DNA of 64,000 bases from Cordilura impudica (lineage: Eukaryota > Arthropoda > Insecta > Diptera > Scathophagidae): assembly GCA_963682025.1 (NCBI GenBank), contig OY821519.1:104294480-104358479 (forward strand), read 5' to 3'. Every line of letters starts with the position of its first letter. Within the stretch, counting starts at the first letter, position 1. A program made the translations under genes and the position numbers. Positions 21,799 through 34,880 of the stretch are shown here, in pieces. Under the pieces are notes generated by a model. It saw only the letters and a list, made by a program, of their open reading frames with translations. It had not been told where the DNA came from and searched no databases.

Positions 21799-22800
21799 AG
21801 CCATGTATACACATAGTTCATATCCGTTGTACCCGGATATACAGTTAAGCCAGAAATACGACTCGTTGTGCCCTCTACATCCCTGTGCCCTGTGGATATC
21901 TACCCTTATTTAAATTAGAAATTCGATCTCGTCAGCAAATTTCCTGAGTGTTTTCCAGCATATCCCCCTAGGAGCCGCTAGTCCTGGTATGATGCCGTTG
22001 GATGAATATCTGACACTTTTTCTCTCAAATGCAGGACAGTAAGAAAGGTAGTGTTCTAGGGTTTCTCACCCCTCCACAAGCTCTGCATGTGGCCGATTCT
22101 GCCCGCCCTATATGGTATAGGTGAGCCCTTAGCTCAGAGTGCACAGTGAGGATGCCAATAACCCCAATTAGTTCCCTTCTATTCAGATTAAGGATTTCTC
22201 TAGTCGTCGAAGGTTTGGGAGTACCCCATAACATCCTCGTAACCTTACCCACATCAGTTTCCTCCTAAACTGAAGTATGTGAGCTGATCGGCCAGTCCGG
22301 TTTTCCAAACTGACTCCCTCCAGGAAAAAACCTTTCCTGGCCAGCTCGTCTGCAATCTTGTTTCCCATTATACCACTGTGTCCTGGGATCCAAGCAATTT
22401 GAAGTCTAACCCTTGTAGTGAAGTCTCCTCCTTACATCTGAGCACAGTCCTTGATCTAGTTTTGTCCGAGGATATCGCCCTGATAGCGGCTAGATAGTCC
22501 GAAAATATTTTCGCGCCTCCGGGGCTTGGGATTTCCCGTGCGTCAATAGATCATATGAATTCGGTTATCGCGACCAATTTGGCCTGAAAGACAGAGTTGT
22601 GGTCCGGAATGCGTAGGTATATAACAGTGGAACGGCCTTCATCATAGAAACATATACCAGTCCTACCATGCAGACTTGATTCGTCTGTATAGTAGTGTGA
22701 CCCTGGAAGAGTGTTAGTCCACACTTCCGCGATTCTGTCACAGCTAAAATCCACAATGTTGAATCCCTGCATCTGGTCCAATATTGTTTGGTGTCAAGTC
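21774..22800 (-). pseudogene. RNase H and C-terminal end of a LINE with (CCTAA)n tail
   Basis: Minus-strand frames spell an RNase H domain, YYTDESSLHGRTG and FQAKLVAI near 22.7-22.57 kb and GNKIADELARKG near 22.36 kb, followed by a C-terminal cysteine region CRACGGVRNPRTLPFLLSC near 22.1 kb. RNase H after reverse transcriptase is found in I, LOA and R1-like LINEs and removes the RNA strand. Several frameshifts are present. The element continues through an untranslated tail and ends at 21774 in four CCTAA units. No reverse transcriptase is present upstream, so this is a strongly truncated copy. Confidence 0.75.
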
Positions 22801-22839
22801 ATATGGTCGGTGATATATTCCCCTGTTACCCTTAATCGT

Positions 22840-23400
22840 GGCATTGCTTCAACACTTATGTAAACAACACTCATGTACAAACTCTAATTTTGTATTTGGA
22901 GGGTTCAGCTTAGAGTCATGTATTTTGAGTTGCTTAAAACGACCTATACCTTTACTTAATGAGATTGAGTCAGATATTCTAGGAAATGCGGGATCAGTAC
23001 TACCTCTGATACGGTTTTCTACTGTGTGATAATGCTCGTTCACATGTGTGGAACCGGTTGAAATGAAGTTGGAAACAGAATAAAATAGAAAAGTTTCACC
23101 AGACATTGCTTCCTCTGATTTCCACTTGATTCGATAGACGATATATAACCTGTGTGTATATTTTATAATGGTTAGAACATTTTGATGACAGATAAAAATC
23201 CGATTTTTTTTTTTAATTTGTCTCACATTTAGTCAAATATATTTCGACTTTTTATAAGAGAGAGCCAAAAATTATTATAGGCTCAGGGAATTTTATCTAT
23301 GAATTTCTTTGTTGTATTTTTTGTTGCATTTAATTGTTGGAGGGTTTTTGATAAGGATTTGCTTTTCTATTTACATGTAATTTTTCGCAATTAATTTTTT
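22840..23400. other. Unassigned stretch with an open minus-strand frame
   Basis: A minus-strand frame of about 125 codons (22849-23226) contains PAFPRISDSISLSKGIGRF. It matches no family that I recognise and has no splice or start context. It may be the 3' part of the LINE that lies upstream on this strand, or chance. Confidence 0.2.
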
Positions 23401-23404
23401 ATTC

Positions 23405-26400
23405 AAATTTATTTATTTATCGTATGGCTATTGTTCAAAAAAAAAACTACATAAGTATTTAAATATATTATTCAAAATAAAAAACAGAGAAAGAAAAAAA
23501 GAAATCATAAAAGAATATAAAGATAGGAATACGATATTGATGTCAGCATTTCTCAGCCACTCGGCAGCGGCAGGGCCAGCGCTGTTCAGTTCGGACAGTT
23601 CACCGGGAAACCTTCGATGAGGGCACTCTCTTATAATGTGGTGAATGGTTTGCACAGTCACTCATCGTGGAGTCCACTGAGCCCCATTTGTAAAGGGTAG
23701 CTGCAGGTCAGATCTGAACCTGGCGGCATGCAGGTCAGATCTTGGATTTTAATGGCGTCATGGCACGAGGTTAGATTCCAATTATCGGTCCAAATGTTCT
23801 GTGGATCGAAGTTGTTATCTGTGAGCGTTTTGGCAAGCTTTAATGGTGGGTTTCGAGATTGGAGGCGACGTCATGGGCGGTTTCGATATATTGATGTATT
23901 TTGAGGCTTGAATTAGCTATTATCTTACGGTGTTCACGGGCTAGAGCATTTTGGCGTCTTATATTTGGTTGTTGTGTACTATTAAGAACAGGTAGAAATC
24001 TTATTGGAGTAGAAGACATTGTACCTGTTATCAATCGCATTGATGCGTTGAGTTGGGCATTTAGTTTGTTGACATGTGGACTGTTGAGCCAGACCGGTGC
24101 ACAGTATTCTGCAGAGGAGTATACTAATCCAATCGATGCCGAGCGCAGTGTTTTTGCCGAAGCTCCCCAAGAGTTGATGCAAGTTTTTGGATGATATTGT
24201 TTCACGTTTTTTCTTTGCTGGCAGTGTTTTCGATGTGTTTCCTAAATGAGAGGGTTCTATCAAGGGTGACAACTAGGTATTTTAGGGTCGGATTATGGGG
24301 TAATGTGTTACCAAAACGTACATTTAGCTCTAGATTAGATTGGTTTTTGCTTAGGTGGTAGCATGAAACTTCAGTTTTATATAAACTGGGACAAAGTATC
24401 CATTTTTAAAAATAGGTAGCAATTGACGTAATGTCATTTGTAAGAACAGATTCTACATCTTCGGCTAGAGAGCGTTGAGTGGCTACAGCAATGTCATCGG
24501 CATATGTAAACTTTCTCGAAAATGTTGATGGGAGATCATATGTGTATAGGTTAAATAGGAGAGGAGCCAGTACTGATCCTTGAGGGAGTCCATCACTAAG
24601 TTTATATTTTCTGCTTTGTTTGGTTCCGAGATACACTATGGAAGGGGAATCACTCAGCATGTTGTTTAGAAGCGTAGCCGTTCGAATGCAAGGTATAGCT
24701 TTTAAAAACTTATGGATCATTCCATCTTTCCACACCGTATCGCAGCCTTGAGATCTACAAACGCGACTGCAGTCTTGAATTTCTGTTGAAAGCCTGACTC
24801 AATGTATGCTGTTAGGGACACGACCTGGTCCGTGCAGTTGCGGCCCGATCGGAAACCGGCTTGTTCTACAGGGATTATATCGTTTATATTGGGTTCGATT
24901 CTATTATAAATTAGCCTCTCAAGTAATTTATATACTATACTCAATACTCAATAGTGCTATTGGGCGGTAACTTTCAGGTTGTTCTTTTGGCTTGCCTTGT
25001 TTTAAAAGAGCGAGTATTTTGTATCTTTTTAGGTCCATAGGGATGTAGCCAGTGAGCATGATGTTGGAACAGAAAAGTGTCAGCCTCTTTCGGAAGTTCT
25101 TCCCACTATGCAACAAAAATTCAGGAAATAAACAATCAGCTCCTGCTGCTTTACCAGGTTTAAGTTGTGATATTTCACAATAGATTTCCTTTTCCTCAAA
25201 AGGTCCTGAAAAATGTGGTATAACTTGCGATTGACGTTTTAGTTGTTTAAGTTTCTTCTTTATATCAATAGTGTATTACTTATCTGATACGATTTTTGAG
25301 GTTCGTTTGATGTTTAGGGCAATGCTGTCTGGATGTATAGTCGACTTGGAATTTGCTATACGTGTGCTATCTCCTAGTTTACGGAGAAGCCTCCAAGCTT
25401 TCCGACTTGAGTCGGAGAAATTTGTATTTTCAACCGTTTTGTGCCATTTTGCCATGCAAGCGTTATCTGGTGATTTCAGAAGTTCATCTGCAATTGTCTC
25501 ATCTTGCGTAGAGAGCTTTGGATTCCTCTGACCAACCTGGGACATAGTGTTTACGGTACCCTCTGGGAATATGTTTCTTCGTAGTAGGAATTACCATTTT
25601 TACCATTCTGAGATATTTTTTTGTGTTTGGGTTTCCACCTTATACTTGCGTCGAGATCACGAGCAAATGATTTCCAAGAAGCTTTGCAAAAGTTCCATCG
25701 TGGGTTAGGAACTGATTCGACTAGACGGATTTGGTTGCCAGTTTCTAGGAATACTGGACAATGTTGGCTGTTTGGAAAGTCGTCAAGTACTTTACGGTAA
25801 ATTGGAATGGGAGTGTGGTCATCTTTAAGACTTACAAAGGTCAGATCGGGGTTAAATCCTCTTCGCCAACGGCCGGAGTGAAAAGTAGCAGCATCTTTTG
25901 CATCATAGACAAGATGTTTGTTATTGACCTCTGCCCATTCCACTAACATATTGCCACTTTTGTCATCGGTTGTGTACCTCTATGACTTATGTTGGCTGTT
26001 GAAATCCCCAGTATACAATGATGGAGAAGGGAATTTGGGAAGAACTGAGTCAGGCCATACAATATTTGGAGGTTTGTAAACGTTTACAATATGTATACCA
26101 GAGACCTCAATTGTTATGATATATACATCTTTTTCAGCACTCAATCAATAAGAGTAACATTTTCTATACCACTTCTAACGTACGTAGCGGAGCCATAGTG
26201 CCGGTGATATATAACGCCAATAGCGTCATAGTCATCAATCATCTCACGGTTATTGAAATCCTCCTCAGAAAGAATATGTGTTTCCTCAATAACTTCGACA
26301 TCAATACCTTCGTTATTAAGACGACGGACAAGGTACTCGCATTTTGACTTGCTCATACCTTCAATATTAAGCTGTAATAATCGGATCGACTGACCGATTT

Positions 26401-26760
26401 TCTTTGTCAAGAAGCTCTTAGAAGTGCTGGTTCGATTCATTTCAGGCTGCATTATATATTTGTTCTGTGTTGTAAGTTGATTTTTGTTATATATTTATAT
26501 TTATTCACTTGTTTTTGGATTTACCAGGAGATCAGGATAATATTCTGAAAGTTTGGCAGCCAGAAGTTATAGATCAGTTAGCGTTACCCAGGGTGCACCT
26601 GCAAACAATGAGTTCACCCCACGAATATTTAGATTTTAATGATCTGCCTGTCATATTAAGCTTTTCACGTGGTCTGCACATATATTACACTGAATATTCT
26701 TCTTGATATTTTCGCCACATGGGGTGGTACCGCTCCGTTGAAATTAACTCTAAAATATTA
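23405..26760 (-). pseudogene. LINE relic: ORF1 tail, endonuclease and reverse transcriptase
   Basis: Read from right to left. A short CNIC-containing piece (26.76-26.65 kb) may be the ORF1 end. Endonuclease begins near 26.45 kb with RLLQLNIEGMS and ETHI, and continues in 25.95-25.55 kb with PDLTFVS and QHCPVF in place of SDHCP. Reverse transcriptase: KPKEQPESYRPIALLS (24.95 kb), VEQAGFRSGRNCTDQ (24.85 kb), AFVDLKAA (24.74 kb), SDGLPQGSVLAPLLFNLYTYDLP (24.58 kb) and FTYADDIAVATQ (24.5 kb). Thumb: SSAEYCAPVWLNS (24.1 kb). C-terminus: TVQTIHHIIRECPHRRF (23.65 kb). At least six frameshifts. APE-type LINE; clade not resolved. Confidence 0.78.
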
Positions 26761-28440
26761 TGCGTCTGGAGATCTAGAATAGAGATAATCTAATAACTGT
26801 GTTTAAGATACAAAAGTTATTAATTTCGTTACTTTCTTAATCTGCGCACCTTGTTTCGAACTTGCGTAGATTGGGGCAATTACTTCTGAAACAACATTTA
26901 TGAAACCTTTAAGCTCAATTACCTATTTTTAGTATGAGTAGGGACTCCATAGGCATCCATTGATATAAACATTATATAGAGACCACTACTTTTGTTAAAC
27001 TATTATTAAAAAAAACTTGTAGATTGGTACCTGAACTAACGTATTGATTGCCGAATTATTGTGACTAGTATACTAGTATAACACTTGAAATTCTAGGAAA
27101 TTTTATTTTTTAATTAAATTGGCTTCCTCCAATATGTTTTCATCTATATATAAACAATTTATGAATATTTAAATACAATTCATCATAAAGGTATGCTAAT
27201 CAATTTTAGCAATTCACAATTCAACACAAGGCGTGTGATGTACAATTGGCTAAAATGGATTAGAATACCTTTAGGCTCAGGGAAAATTAGTTATTATAAA
27301 TATTTTATTTTATATATTTGTAAAACATATTAAACATAAATTTCATCATTCGGCACTTATCCTCCACACGAACAATAACTGTGCCCATTCTTTCACTCCC
27401 TCGGGCCCGCAGTTTTCTTTAAAATGGAAGAAAAATTTTCCTTCACCTGATAAGCTGAACTTTTAAACGCGAAGACAGGTAATTTTTTAATATTTTTGGC
27501 AACCGTCAATATTGAATGCTTTCAGTTGGTTTATATATATAAGGGCAAAATTGTTACCGTTCTATAATACAATACTTTCATTTGAATGGTCTCTTGCTTC
27601 TTTGTGAAAAAACTAAAATCTTGAGAAACTGAGTTGAGACGAGGGCGTACCTTTTGCCGATGTTAAAATCTCAGCTTGTTATCAATTGTTATCCATGAAT
27701 GAAACCAGGGTTCATTAGTTTAGAGCTAGAAATCGAAGCCCGCTCCATCTGTAGGGTAGGTCATCGTGTAAGTATTATAATATGCCATTGAAATAATTTT
27801 ATTTAATTCTCTTCAAAAAGTTAATGAAGTCAATCGCGGATATTATGCGAAATGATTGCAGAATTTGAATGATGAAATAAAAAAACTAAGAAATATTTTT
27901 TACTTTCCTCTACGGCTTTCACTATATACAGTGTATAGAGTTTTGCATATTCAAAGCACATAATTGATAGCCTTTTCTCTTTTGTAAAGATAAAATATTT
28001 TTATATTTTCCGCTTATCTTATATCATTCAGCGGGAAAATTGATAAACAAGAAGTAAGATTATTAAATTAGACGGTGCCTAATTTTTGACACCCTCCACC
28101 CGTTTTACGAACACAATATAATAATCAAGATTATAAGGCTAGATTTCAAATTATAGTGGCTAGATATTTTTAAAATGATCTTTAAAACTAGAAAGATATA
28201 TAACAAAAATATAAAGTATTTTTATGCTTTTTACTTAAATGCATTTACTAAATGCAATCAGCATAAATAAAAATACATACAATTGCATTATTGCTTGTTT
28301 AAGTATCTGAACTTATTATTACGTTCCCCTCATTGACTAACATTATTTGACATAAACAAAAAGAAACAAATGAGCGTATGCTTTGCTACGTATAAATATT
28401 TTTACTATTTCTAGTTGGCTATATGCAATTTTAATCAGAG
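26761..28440. other. AT-rich spacer
   Basis: No coding or repeat signature identified on either strand. AATTGGCTAAAATGGATTAG near 27244 and ATCAATTTTAGCAATT near 27199 are loosely inverted around a short spacer, but not convincing. Confidence 0.4.
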
Positions 28441-28559
28441 CACCACCTTCGTGCGTCATTCTTCGGCTACTGGGTCTATGGGCTCCAAGTACAGTGTCAA
28501 CCTACTACATATAATAACAAATAATATTATCCTAATTTTTCTTAGGTAATAAGCGTGAA

Positions 28560-28610
28560 TAAGTCTGATTTCAACAGACAGACGAACAGACGGACATCGC
28601 TGTCGTGTCG
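28560..28610 (-). repeat. mini-me-like repeat, (GGAC)n core fragment
   Basis: ACAGACAGACGAACAGACGG followed by ACATCGCT matches the reverse complement of the family's AGCGATGTCCGTCCGTC core. Nothing further of the family is recognisable around it. Confidence 0.5.
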
Positions 28611-28989
28611 AGTGTGGGGTCGCAAATAATTTTTTCGATTCGTTACAAACAGAATAAACTACTGATATATGCCATGTGCACATTGGTGTGGACGGTGAGC
28701 TAACCAGGACTTTAAAGGTGATCCTTTATTAAGAACTAGATTGTATGGCTGAATATTTTAAATCACACATTTGTAATGGAGGTACGAATTTAAAATTATT
28801 AATATATTTTTGTCCTATAGCAGTTGTAACTCTTTTATTTTAAAAAAATTCATTATTATAGTAATATGTTACAATAGAATACTTAAAATAAAGAATGTTG
28901 CATACAGCTTTGACATAGTCGTAAGCCGGAAAATCGGTTTATAATAACAATAAAAGTGTTGTTTTAAATATACGTACATATATATAAAT

Positions 28990-29841
28990 TAAAAGCAAAA
29001 TTTTAGTGATTATATTCATTAATTACAAATCTTCTATATTTTAAAGAATTTATAATATAATTGACTAAAATTTCCCAATTAAAAATTCGCCATTTAAAAT
29101 GTTGATAGAGTTTTCTCCCGATATTTTGTTGATCTAAACAGTTGCAACCTGAAACTAATAAAAATAGGGCATTTTCAAACAAGATGTTGAATATTTTCGA
29201 CTTCCTTACAGTTATATAGGGAGCATATTCTCGAGTTACTTCCTGAAAACCGTGTGCCATTTAATTCAATTAAGTCACATCGGGCTTTAAAAATCCACAT
29301 ACAGTTGTTTGAACGTTCGTATCCATAAAATAATATTCTCCTCTAGTATAATTTAGGTTTTTGTAAAATGTTTCTATTTGGGAGGCTCTTTGTAAACGTT
29401 GTTCATGATATTTTGTTTGTAGAGTTTCCAATAAATAATTTTGTCTGTAATTCCACTCAAATAAAGGTATATCTCATTTCCAATCAATATGATCATCCAG
29501 TTCAATAAAACTTTTTGCCCAAAATATTTGTTTTTCCAAAATTTTTTTTCTCAGTTTATGTGGGAGTCTGAATTCATTGATCAAACAGCGTTCTTCTCAT
29601 GTAACTCAAATTCAATTGAAGTGTGTAGAGATGACAGTCTTTCAAACCGGATTCTTGCATAAAAGCATAGTTGGGGGGGGGTAAAGTTTGGTAGTTTTAG
29701 TATGCGTTTGAGAAAATATTTCTGCAATTTGTCTACTTCTTCGAAGTGAGTATGTCTCCAAACTTGCGCTCCACATGATTGTATTGAACGACATACTGCT
29801 TTGAATAAGTTATATGTATATTGTTGCTGTCGTAATTTCAT
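28990..29841 (-). pseudogene. LINE ORF2: thumb and C-terminal part, detached
   Basis: CRSIQSCGAQVWRHTHFEEV and DKLQKYFLKRILKLPNFTPP mark the thumb region (29841-29581). LPHKLRKKILEKQIFWAKSF and RQNYLLETLQTKYHEQRLQ follow (29.56-29.4 kb), and VSGCNCLDQQNIGRKLYQ with FKWRIFNW ends the protein near 29.1 kb. This is the continuation of the reverse transcriptase at 30.6-32.8 kb once the intervening repeat is removed. Confidence 0.72.
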
Positions 29842-30614
29842 TATACCCTATACCACTATGTGGTTTGGGTATAATGACTTTGTGCTGCTGTTTGTAACAA
29901 CCAAAAATATTTGACCTTTAATTATACCGATCGAATCAGAATCACTTTTTGAGTTGATTTAACAATGTCCGTCCGTCCGTCCGTCCGTCCGTCTGTGTGT
30001 CCATGTAAACCTTGTAATCAAACTGCAGGTCGCAAATATAAATATATTTTGATGAAATTTGGTATATAAGCTTTTATTGGTCATGGGATAAACGGTATTG
30101 AAATTGGTGAGAATCGGTCCATGTTCAGACCTAGCCCCCACACAAATTACCCCTATGAAATCGATATAAATTGCCATAAGATCAAAATTGTCATATAGAT
30201 CTTACTCAAATTGGGTTTGTATGCGTTCATTAGATCCATTAATGAGTAGTCCAAAAATGATCCCTTTGGCCCCATATAGACTGCTTCCCGATCTTCACTT
30301 AAGTCTATTAAAAACAAAAATAATGCACTGAATCTTCTCAAATTTTGTTTGTATATATTTTTGCAAAATACAAGAGACTTTACCAAACATGATCAGGATT
30401 GGTCCATTTTTGGACCTAGTCCCCATATAGATATAGCATCCGATATGAACTTTTTCATATCTGCAGCCAAAAAAATTAATAAAAATCCCACTCAAATTTG
30501 GTTTTTGCTTATTTTCTATGTCCAGTTAGTTGGGCCTAAGAGATAGGGTTTCTAAACGCATGGTATAGGGTATCGTATAGTCGGTCTAGACCGACTATAA
30601 TTTTCTTACTTGTT
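29842..30614 (+). mobile_element. mini-me-like element, full-length copy (~770 bp)
   Basis: Best reference copy. Starts TTATACCCTATACCACTATG, followed by a small hairpin with TGGTTTGGGTATAAT. Then come the ATCAGAATCACTTTTTGAGT box, ATGTCC with (GTCC)5, the TTGTAATCAAACTGCAGGTC box, the GATCTTCACTTAAGTCTAT box and a CATATCTGCAGCC box. It ends CATGGTATAGGGTATCGTAT, then AGTCGGTCTAGACCGACT, a perfect palindrome, then ATAATTTTCTTACTTG. The subterminal CATGGTATAGGGTAT is the inverse of the 5' ATACCCTATACCACTATG. Non-coding. No target duplication beyond one or two T is visible at the LINE it splits. Confidence 0.85.
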
Positions 30615-32775
30615 TTATTTAAATATATTCCAACTGGAATTAATGCCACTCTTTGCTGACTTGTTTCTATTTTGAACATGTTTGGTAAATAGCATTTTTG
30701 CTGTTAAAATCATTCCCAGATAATTGTGTTCATTTACTATTTCAATTTCTTCTCTCGAAATAGCATTTATATCGATTGGATATTCCTCCACCATTTCTAA
30801 ACACCATTATATACTTCAAGATTTTGGATCATTTTTTGTAGTGTTTCTACCTCTTCTGCTATTATCACAGTATCATCTGCATACAGTAATAATCTAATAT
30901 TTAGTTCTTCACAAAATTCCCTCCTTCAAGTTCATCATGCAAATCATTAACATATAGCGAGAACAACAGCGGTGAGTGTAAACAGCCCTGTTTTATACTT
31001 GATGTAGTCGAAAAGAGTTCAGAGAGCTCGGTTCCATTCCAATCTGTTGCGTTTGTGGTTGAATAAATCTTTTCTAGAAAATATATCATTTTTGTCGAGA
31101 CTCCTAAGGAGTGTAGTTTATAAAAAAGAGATTGACGACAAATTTTATCGAAGGCTGTCTTAAAGTTGACAAAAAACTCCCGTATACCTTTTTCTTTTGA
31201 TTCAGCTTCAAATGCACAATGGCCGCAGGGTTGTAAATATTGTCTGCTGTTGAATAACCCTTTCTAAACCCGGCTTGGTATTCAGTTATGATATTGTTTT
31301 CTGCAGTCCATTTGTACAGATGCTCATTTATTATCCCCACCATAATTTTTGCAACGGAATTCATAAATGATATCCCTCTATAATTGTTTGCCAAGTTTAA
31401 ATCATCTTTATACTTATATTATACTCATTGTAAATGTTTTGTCCAATTCCATATTGTCAAAAATTTGATTGAAACAATGTGGCAATTCTATTAACAGTTC
31501 CATAGTAGCACTTTTGTAAAATTCGTAGGGAACCCTGTCTTCTCCTGGCGCTTTATTTAGTTTTGCCTTATTTAGAACATAAATTATCTTTTCTGTTGTT
31601 ATAGCTGAATCTAATAGTGAACCCGCATGGTACAGTGGTGCATAACTCACCGTATTATTGCTTTTCTGTGGAATTAATAGAGTCACAAGAGGCTGATTTT
31701 TTAGCTCCATAGCCAGCTTCCACCAGGTTTTACTATCACGGACGTTGTTAAGTCTCAGGCTTAAGCTTTGGTAATATTTATGTTTGCTTGCTTCACAAAT
31801 CTCTTTATACGTTTTGTTTGCTTATGGGTACTTTAGCTTATCTACAGGATTTTGTGATTTTCCATTATGACATTTCCAATTAAACCATTTATTTTGGAAA
31901 AAAGGTATTGTTTTCTGCATGTTTTTGTTCTGTTGAGTTTTTTATTATATTTGTTAGTGTATGCAGTTCAAAACAGGTATAATTTTCTTTGAGTTATAGG
32001 ATATGATTGTCAACTCTCGGAATACATTTGTCTTTGTTCATTACACCATTTTAGTTTTGAGCTTTTCAGTTCTGAAATTGTTTTTTTTTTTTGTATTTAG
32101 CTTTAGTGATAAGCAGATTGGCAAGTGATTTGACCAAGGTTTTTCTTGTATTACAAAATTGTATATAAAATGGCATACATCTTGAGACACAGCGCATACA
32201 TCTATTACCGATTGACCTGTTCCACCTACAAACGTAAAATTACCTTCCTCATCTCCTTTTGTTGCACCGTTTGTTTCTATTAATCCAAAATCTTTACAAA
32301 AATCCAGAAATCTTCCACCTTAGCATCTGGCGGTTTTTTGCCATTAGATTTTCTTCTACCCACGTAAGCAGGCCATCCATATTTTAATTCTTGGTTCATT
32401 ATTTGTTCAGTTTCTCCAACTTGCATCTCTTATATATACAGGAAGTATTTGAATACTGGTATTTCCAGTTTTAATATTTGTTGTAGAAACTCCACTTCTA
32501 CTACCAAAAGAGAATTTTATTTCAGATTGAGTAAAGTTTTTATTGACTACATTCATACAGCCCCCAATAGCTCTGCCATGTCTATTGACTTTATATGCTG
32601 GTTTCAAAAAAGTATTAAGATTTCTAAAATATTTTTTGAAGTTTTGTAATTTATATTCGCAAGCCCATATATAAGTATGAGTATATCAAAATTATTTATG
32701 TATTCAAAAAAATCGCTAAATAGCACTTTGTTTTCAAGCCCATGTATATTGTATGAAAGTATTTTTAATTCTTTT
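30615..32775 (-). pseudogene. LINE ORF2: endonuclease and reverse transcriptase core
   Basis: Endonuclease starts near 32770 with LKILSYNIHGLENKVLFSDF and reaches RHGRAIGGC near 32.58 kb. Reverse transcriptase: LNKAPGEDRVPYEFYK (31.58 kb), NNYRGISFMNSVAKI (31.38 kb), TEYQAGFRKGYSTADNIYN (31.27 kb) and IKQGCLHSPLLFSLYVNDLH (31.0 kb). The YADD box falls near 30.88 kb, where the plus strand reads CAGTATCATCTGCATACAG, giving YADDT in one minus frame. The KQGCLxSPLLF form of the motif differs from the PQGSxLGPLLF form of the other LINEs here, so this is another clade. Frameshifted throughout. Confidence 0.72.
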
Positions 32776-32859
32776 CAGGTTCTAAAATTATTACATTGTC
32801 ATTAGTTTTACAAATATCGTTTTTTATTAGTTTTTTGAAATAGTTTTACTTTGAGTATT

Positions 32860-33395
32860 GTTATATGTGATATCTACACTTTTCATTGCATCGCCATACA
32901 TTGACTGCAAAACGTCTTCAGCTTTTTCCATGTTGCAAGTCAATTCCATATGTTTATTCCAACTAAACCAATTATTTTATATTTTGATTTTATCGTTTCA
33001 GACACTTACTCGCTTTGATTTTTCGATGAAGAGTATATCGTTTTAAGTTGCATCATCATCTTTTGGTCTTGTAGCCGTTCGCTCCTTAAATCCAGCTCAA
33101 TACCAATTGATGTTCCTTTAAGACTTCCAGTATGCTTTAATATATCCCGAACCTCTCTTTCTGTTTTCATATAAACAATAACCGTATGGTTTTGGTTGGA
33201 TTCATATATTTTGCGAATGTTTTAATCTTTACGATTTTTTTAATGATATCGTCAACAGCTTGGTACATTAACTTATTTGTGCATACCCCTCGGATTATGG
33301 TATTTTTTCATTTGATCTGTTCTTCTAGGCGTATTATGGTGGTATGATCTTTGTTTTTATGTTCTTCCAACGCCCTTGTTCTTTCCTTTATAAAT
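32860..33395 (-). pseudogene. LINE ORF1 fragment
   Basis: Minus-strand reading from about 33390 gives NTIIRGVCTNKLMYQAVDDI, then EREVRDILKHTG and GIELDLRSERLQDQ. The NTIIRGV phrase resembles the NIIIRGV start of the RRM-like RNA-binding domain in L1-type ORF1 proteins. Frames are broken several times. The coiled-coil-like LEEHKNKDHTTIIRLEEQIK lies just upstream. Assignment rests on that phrase and on position immediately before the endonuclease. Confidence 0.5.
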
Positions 33396-33397
33396 AT

Positions 33398-34085
33398 ACC
33401 TATACCTCTATGTAGTTAGGGTATAACGAATTTGTGCTGATGTTTATAACTATCAAAAATATTTGACCAGACCCATAATTTCTTGTACCGATGGACTCAG
33501 AATCACTTTGCGAGTTGAGTTGACGATATCCGTTCGTTCGTGTATCCATGTGAAATTTGTATTCAAACTACAGGTTGTAAATATGAATATATTTTGATAA
33601 AATTTGGCATATAGACTTTTATCGGCAATAGGACGAACGCTGCTGAAATTGGTGAAATGACCTGATGAGATCGACTTAGACTGCCATGAGATCCAAATTA
33701 TCATATATAAACTATCCGAACCCATAAGGTTTGTGAGTGTCTATTATACTCATTGATTAGTAGTCTAAAAGAAAACCCTTATATACAACTGCTTCCCGAT
33801 CGTCACTTAAATCTATCAAGAAGCAATAATAAAGCACAAATTGTCTTTTAAATGTGGTTTGTCTATGTTTCTGCAGAAAATAAGTTACTCTACCAAATAT
33901 AGTCCTCATGCAAATATAGCATATTTCATACCTGCAGCCGAAAAATTAATAAGAAGACACTTAAGTTTGGTTTATGCTTATTTTCTACACACAATTAGTA
34001 GGAACCAAGAACATTTCTCTATACGCGCGGTATACGACACCATAGCTGGTCCATATCGATCTTAATTTTCGCATTAATTTGTAAT
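33398..34085 (+). repeat. mini-me-like element, diverged full-length copy
   Basis: Begins TATACCTATACCTCTATGTA, includes a degraded GTTCGTTCGTGTATCC tract instead of (GTCC)n, the AATATATTTTGATAAAATTTGG box, the GATCGTCACTTAAATCTATC box and the ATACCTGCAGCC box, and ends GCTGGTCCATATCGATCTTAATTTTCGC, where the 3' palindrome has decayed. It adjoins the ORF1 edge of the 29-33 kb LINE. Confidence 0.75.
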
Positions 34086-34880
34086 TTTATGGGACCATGT
34101 TGCATTTTAATGATAAGGAACGTGAGTACATATGAGCCAAGTTCGATTAAGATTGTCACGTACTTGTTACTTGGATATAGTATTTATATGAATACAAAAA
34201 TAGTTGCTAATATATTCTGAAAAGCTAGAATTGTTTATTGGGACTATCTTAAAATTCATAAACTCCAACTTGAAATAAACACACTCTTAAGTGGACATTT
34301 AATATTTGTTGTTTATCCAATCACACATTATGGAAAAATTTTAAGCTTGAAAGGCTGCTCAAGCTCATAATTCACTGATCACAGAACATATCTAGTATAA
34401 TTAATTACAAAATTTATGAATAATTATTTAAAATTTTTAAGTGGAACATTTGATGAATGGTGAGTTTTTTAAATATTGTGTCCAAGTTCCTAAGAATCAC
34501 TATGGCTGACGAATTATCAAACAACCCATGTATATTAATATTATTATTATACATAAAACTATGGGATAAATATCTAAATACTTTTTTTTAACATTTTACG
34601 AATATAAATAATTAAATGACTCAGTGTTTACAAGAATAGCAATAGTAAAATGTGAGAGTAAATTAGAAAATCATTTTTTCCGTTTTCCGTTTACTGCCTA
34701 GTGACTTGACAATCATTTATTTTTTTTTTTTTTTTTGATCTTATCACAGCAGGATTTCCATTCAATTGTGATTTGTTTCGAGAACAAAAATAATATATTC
34801 TAAATCTGACAATGACGATAAGGAGGGCATTAACTATAACATTTAACATAATTAAATTATCAATGTTTTATATTTTTCTG
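34086..34880. other. AT-rich spacer
   Basis: No coding or repeat signal recognised; contains a 16-T run near 34722. Confidence 0.4.

Larger units (their letters stand above)
28990..33395 (-). mobile_element. LINE relic split by a mini-me-like insertion
   Basis: A minus-strand LINE occupies both sides of the repeat at 29842-30614: ORF1, endonuclease and most of the reverse transcriptase lie at 30615-33395, while thumb and C-terminus lie at 28990-29841. The protein reading crosses the insertion, ending in ...IYLNK on one side and resuming KLRQQQYTYN on the other. Many frameshifts show this LINE is older than the insert. The left (33.4 kb) edge abuts a second mini-me-like copy. Confidence 0.8.

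Noticed and set aside
23901..24194. 97-codon plus-strand frame
   Set aside because: Antisense of the thumb region of the minus-strand LINE.
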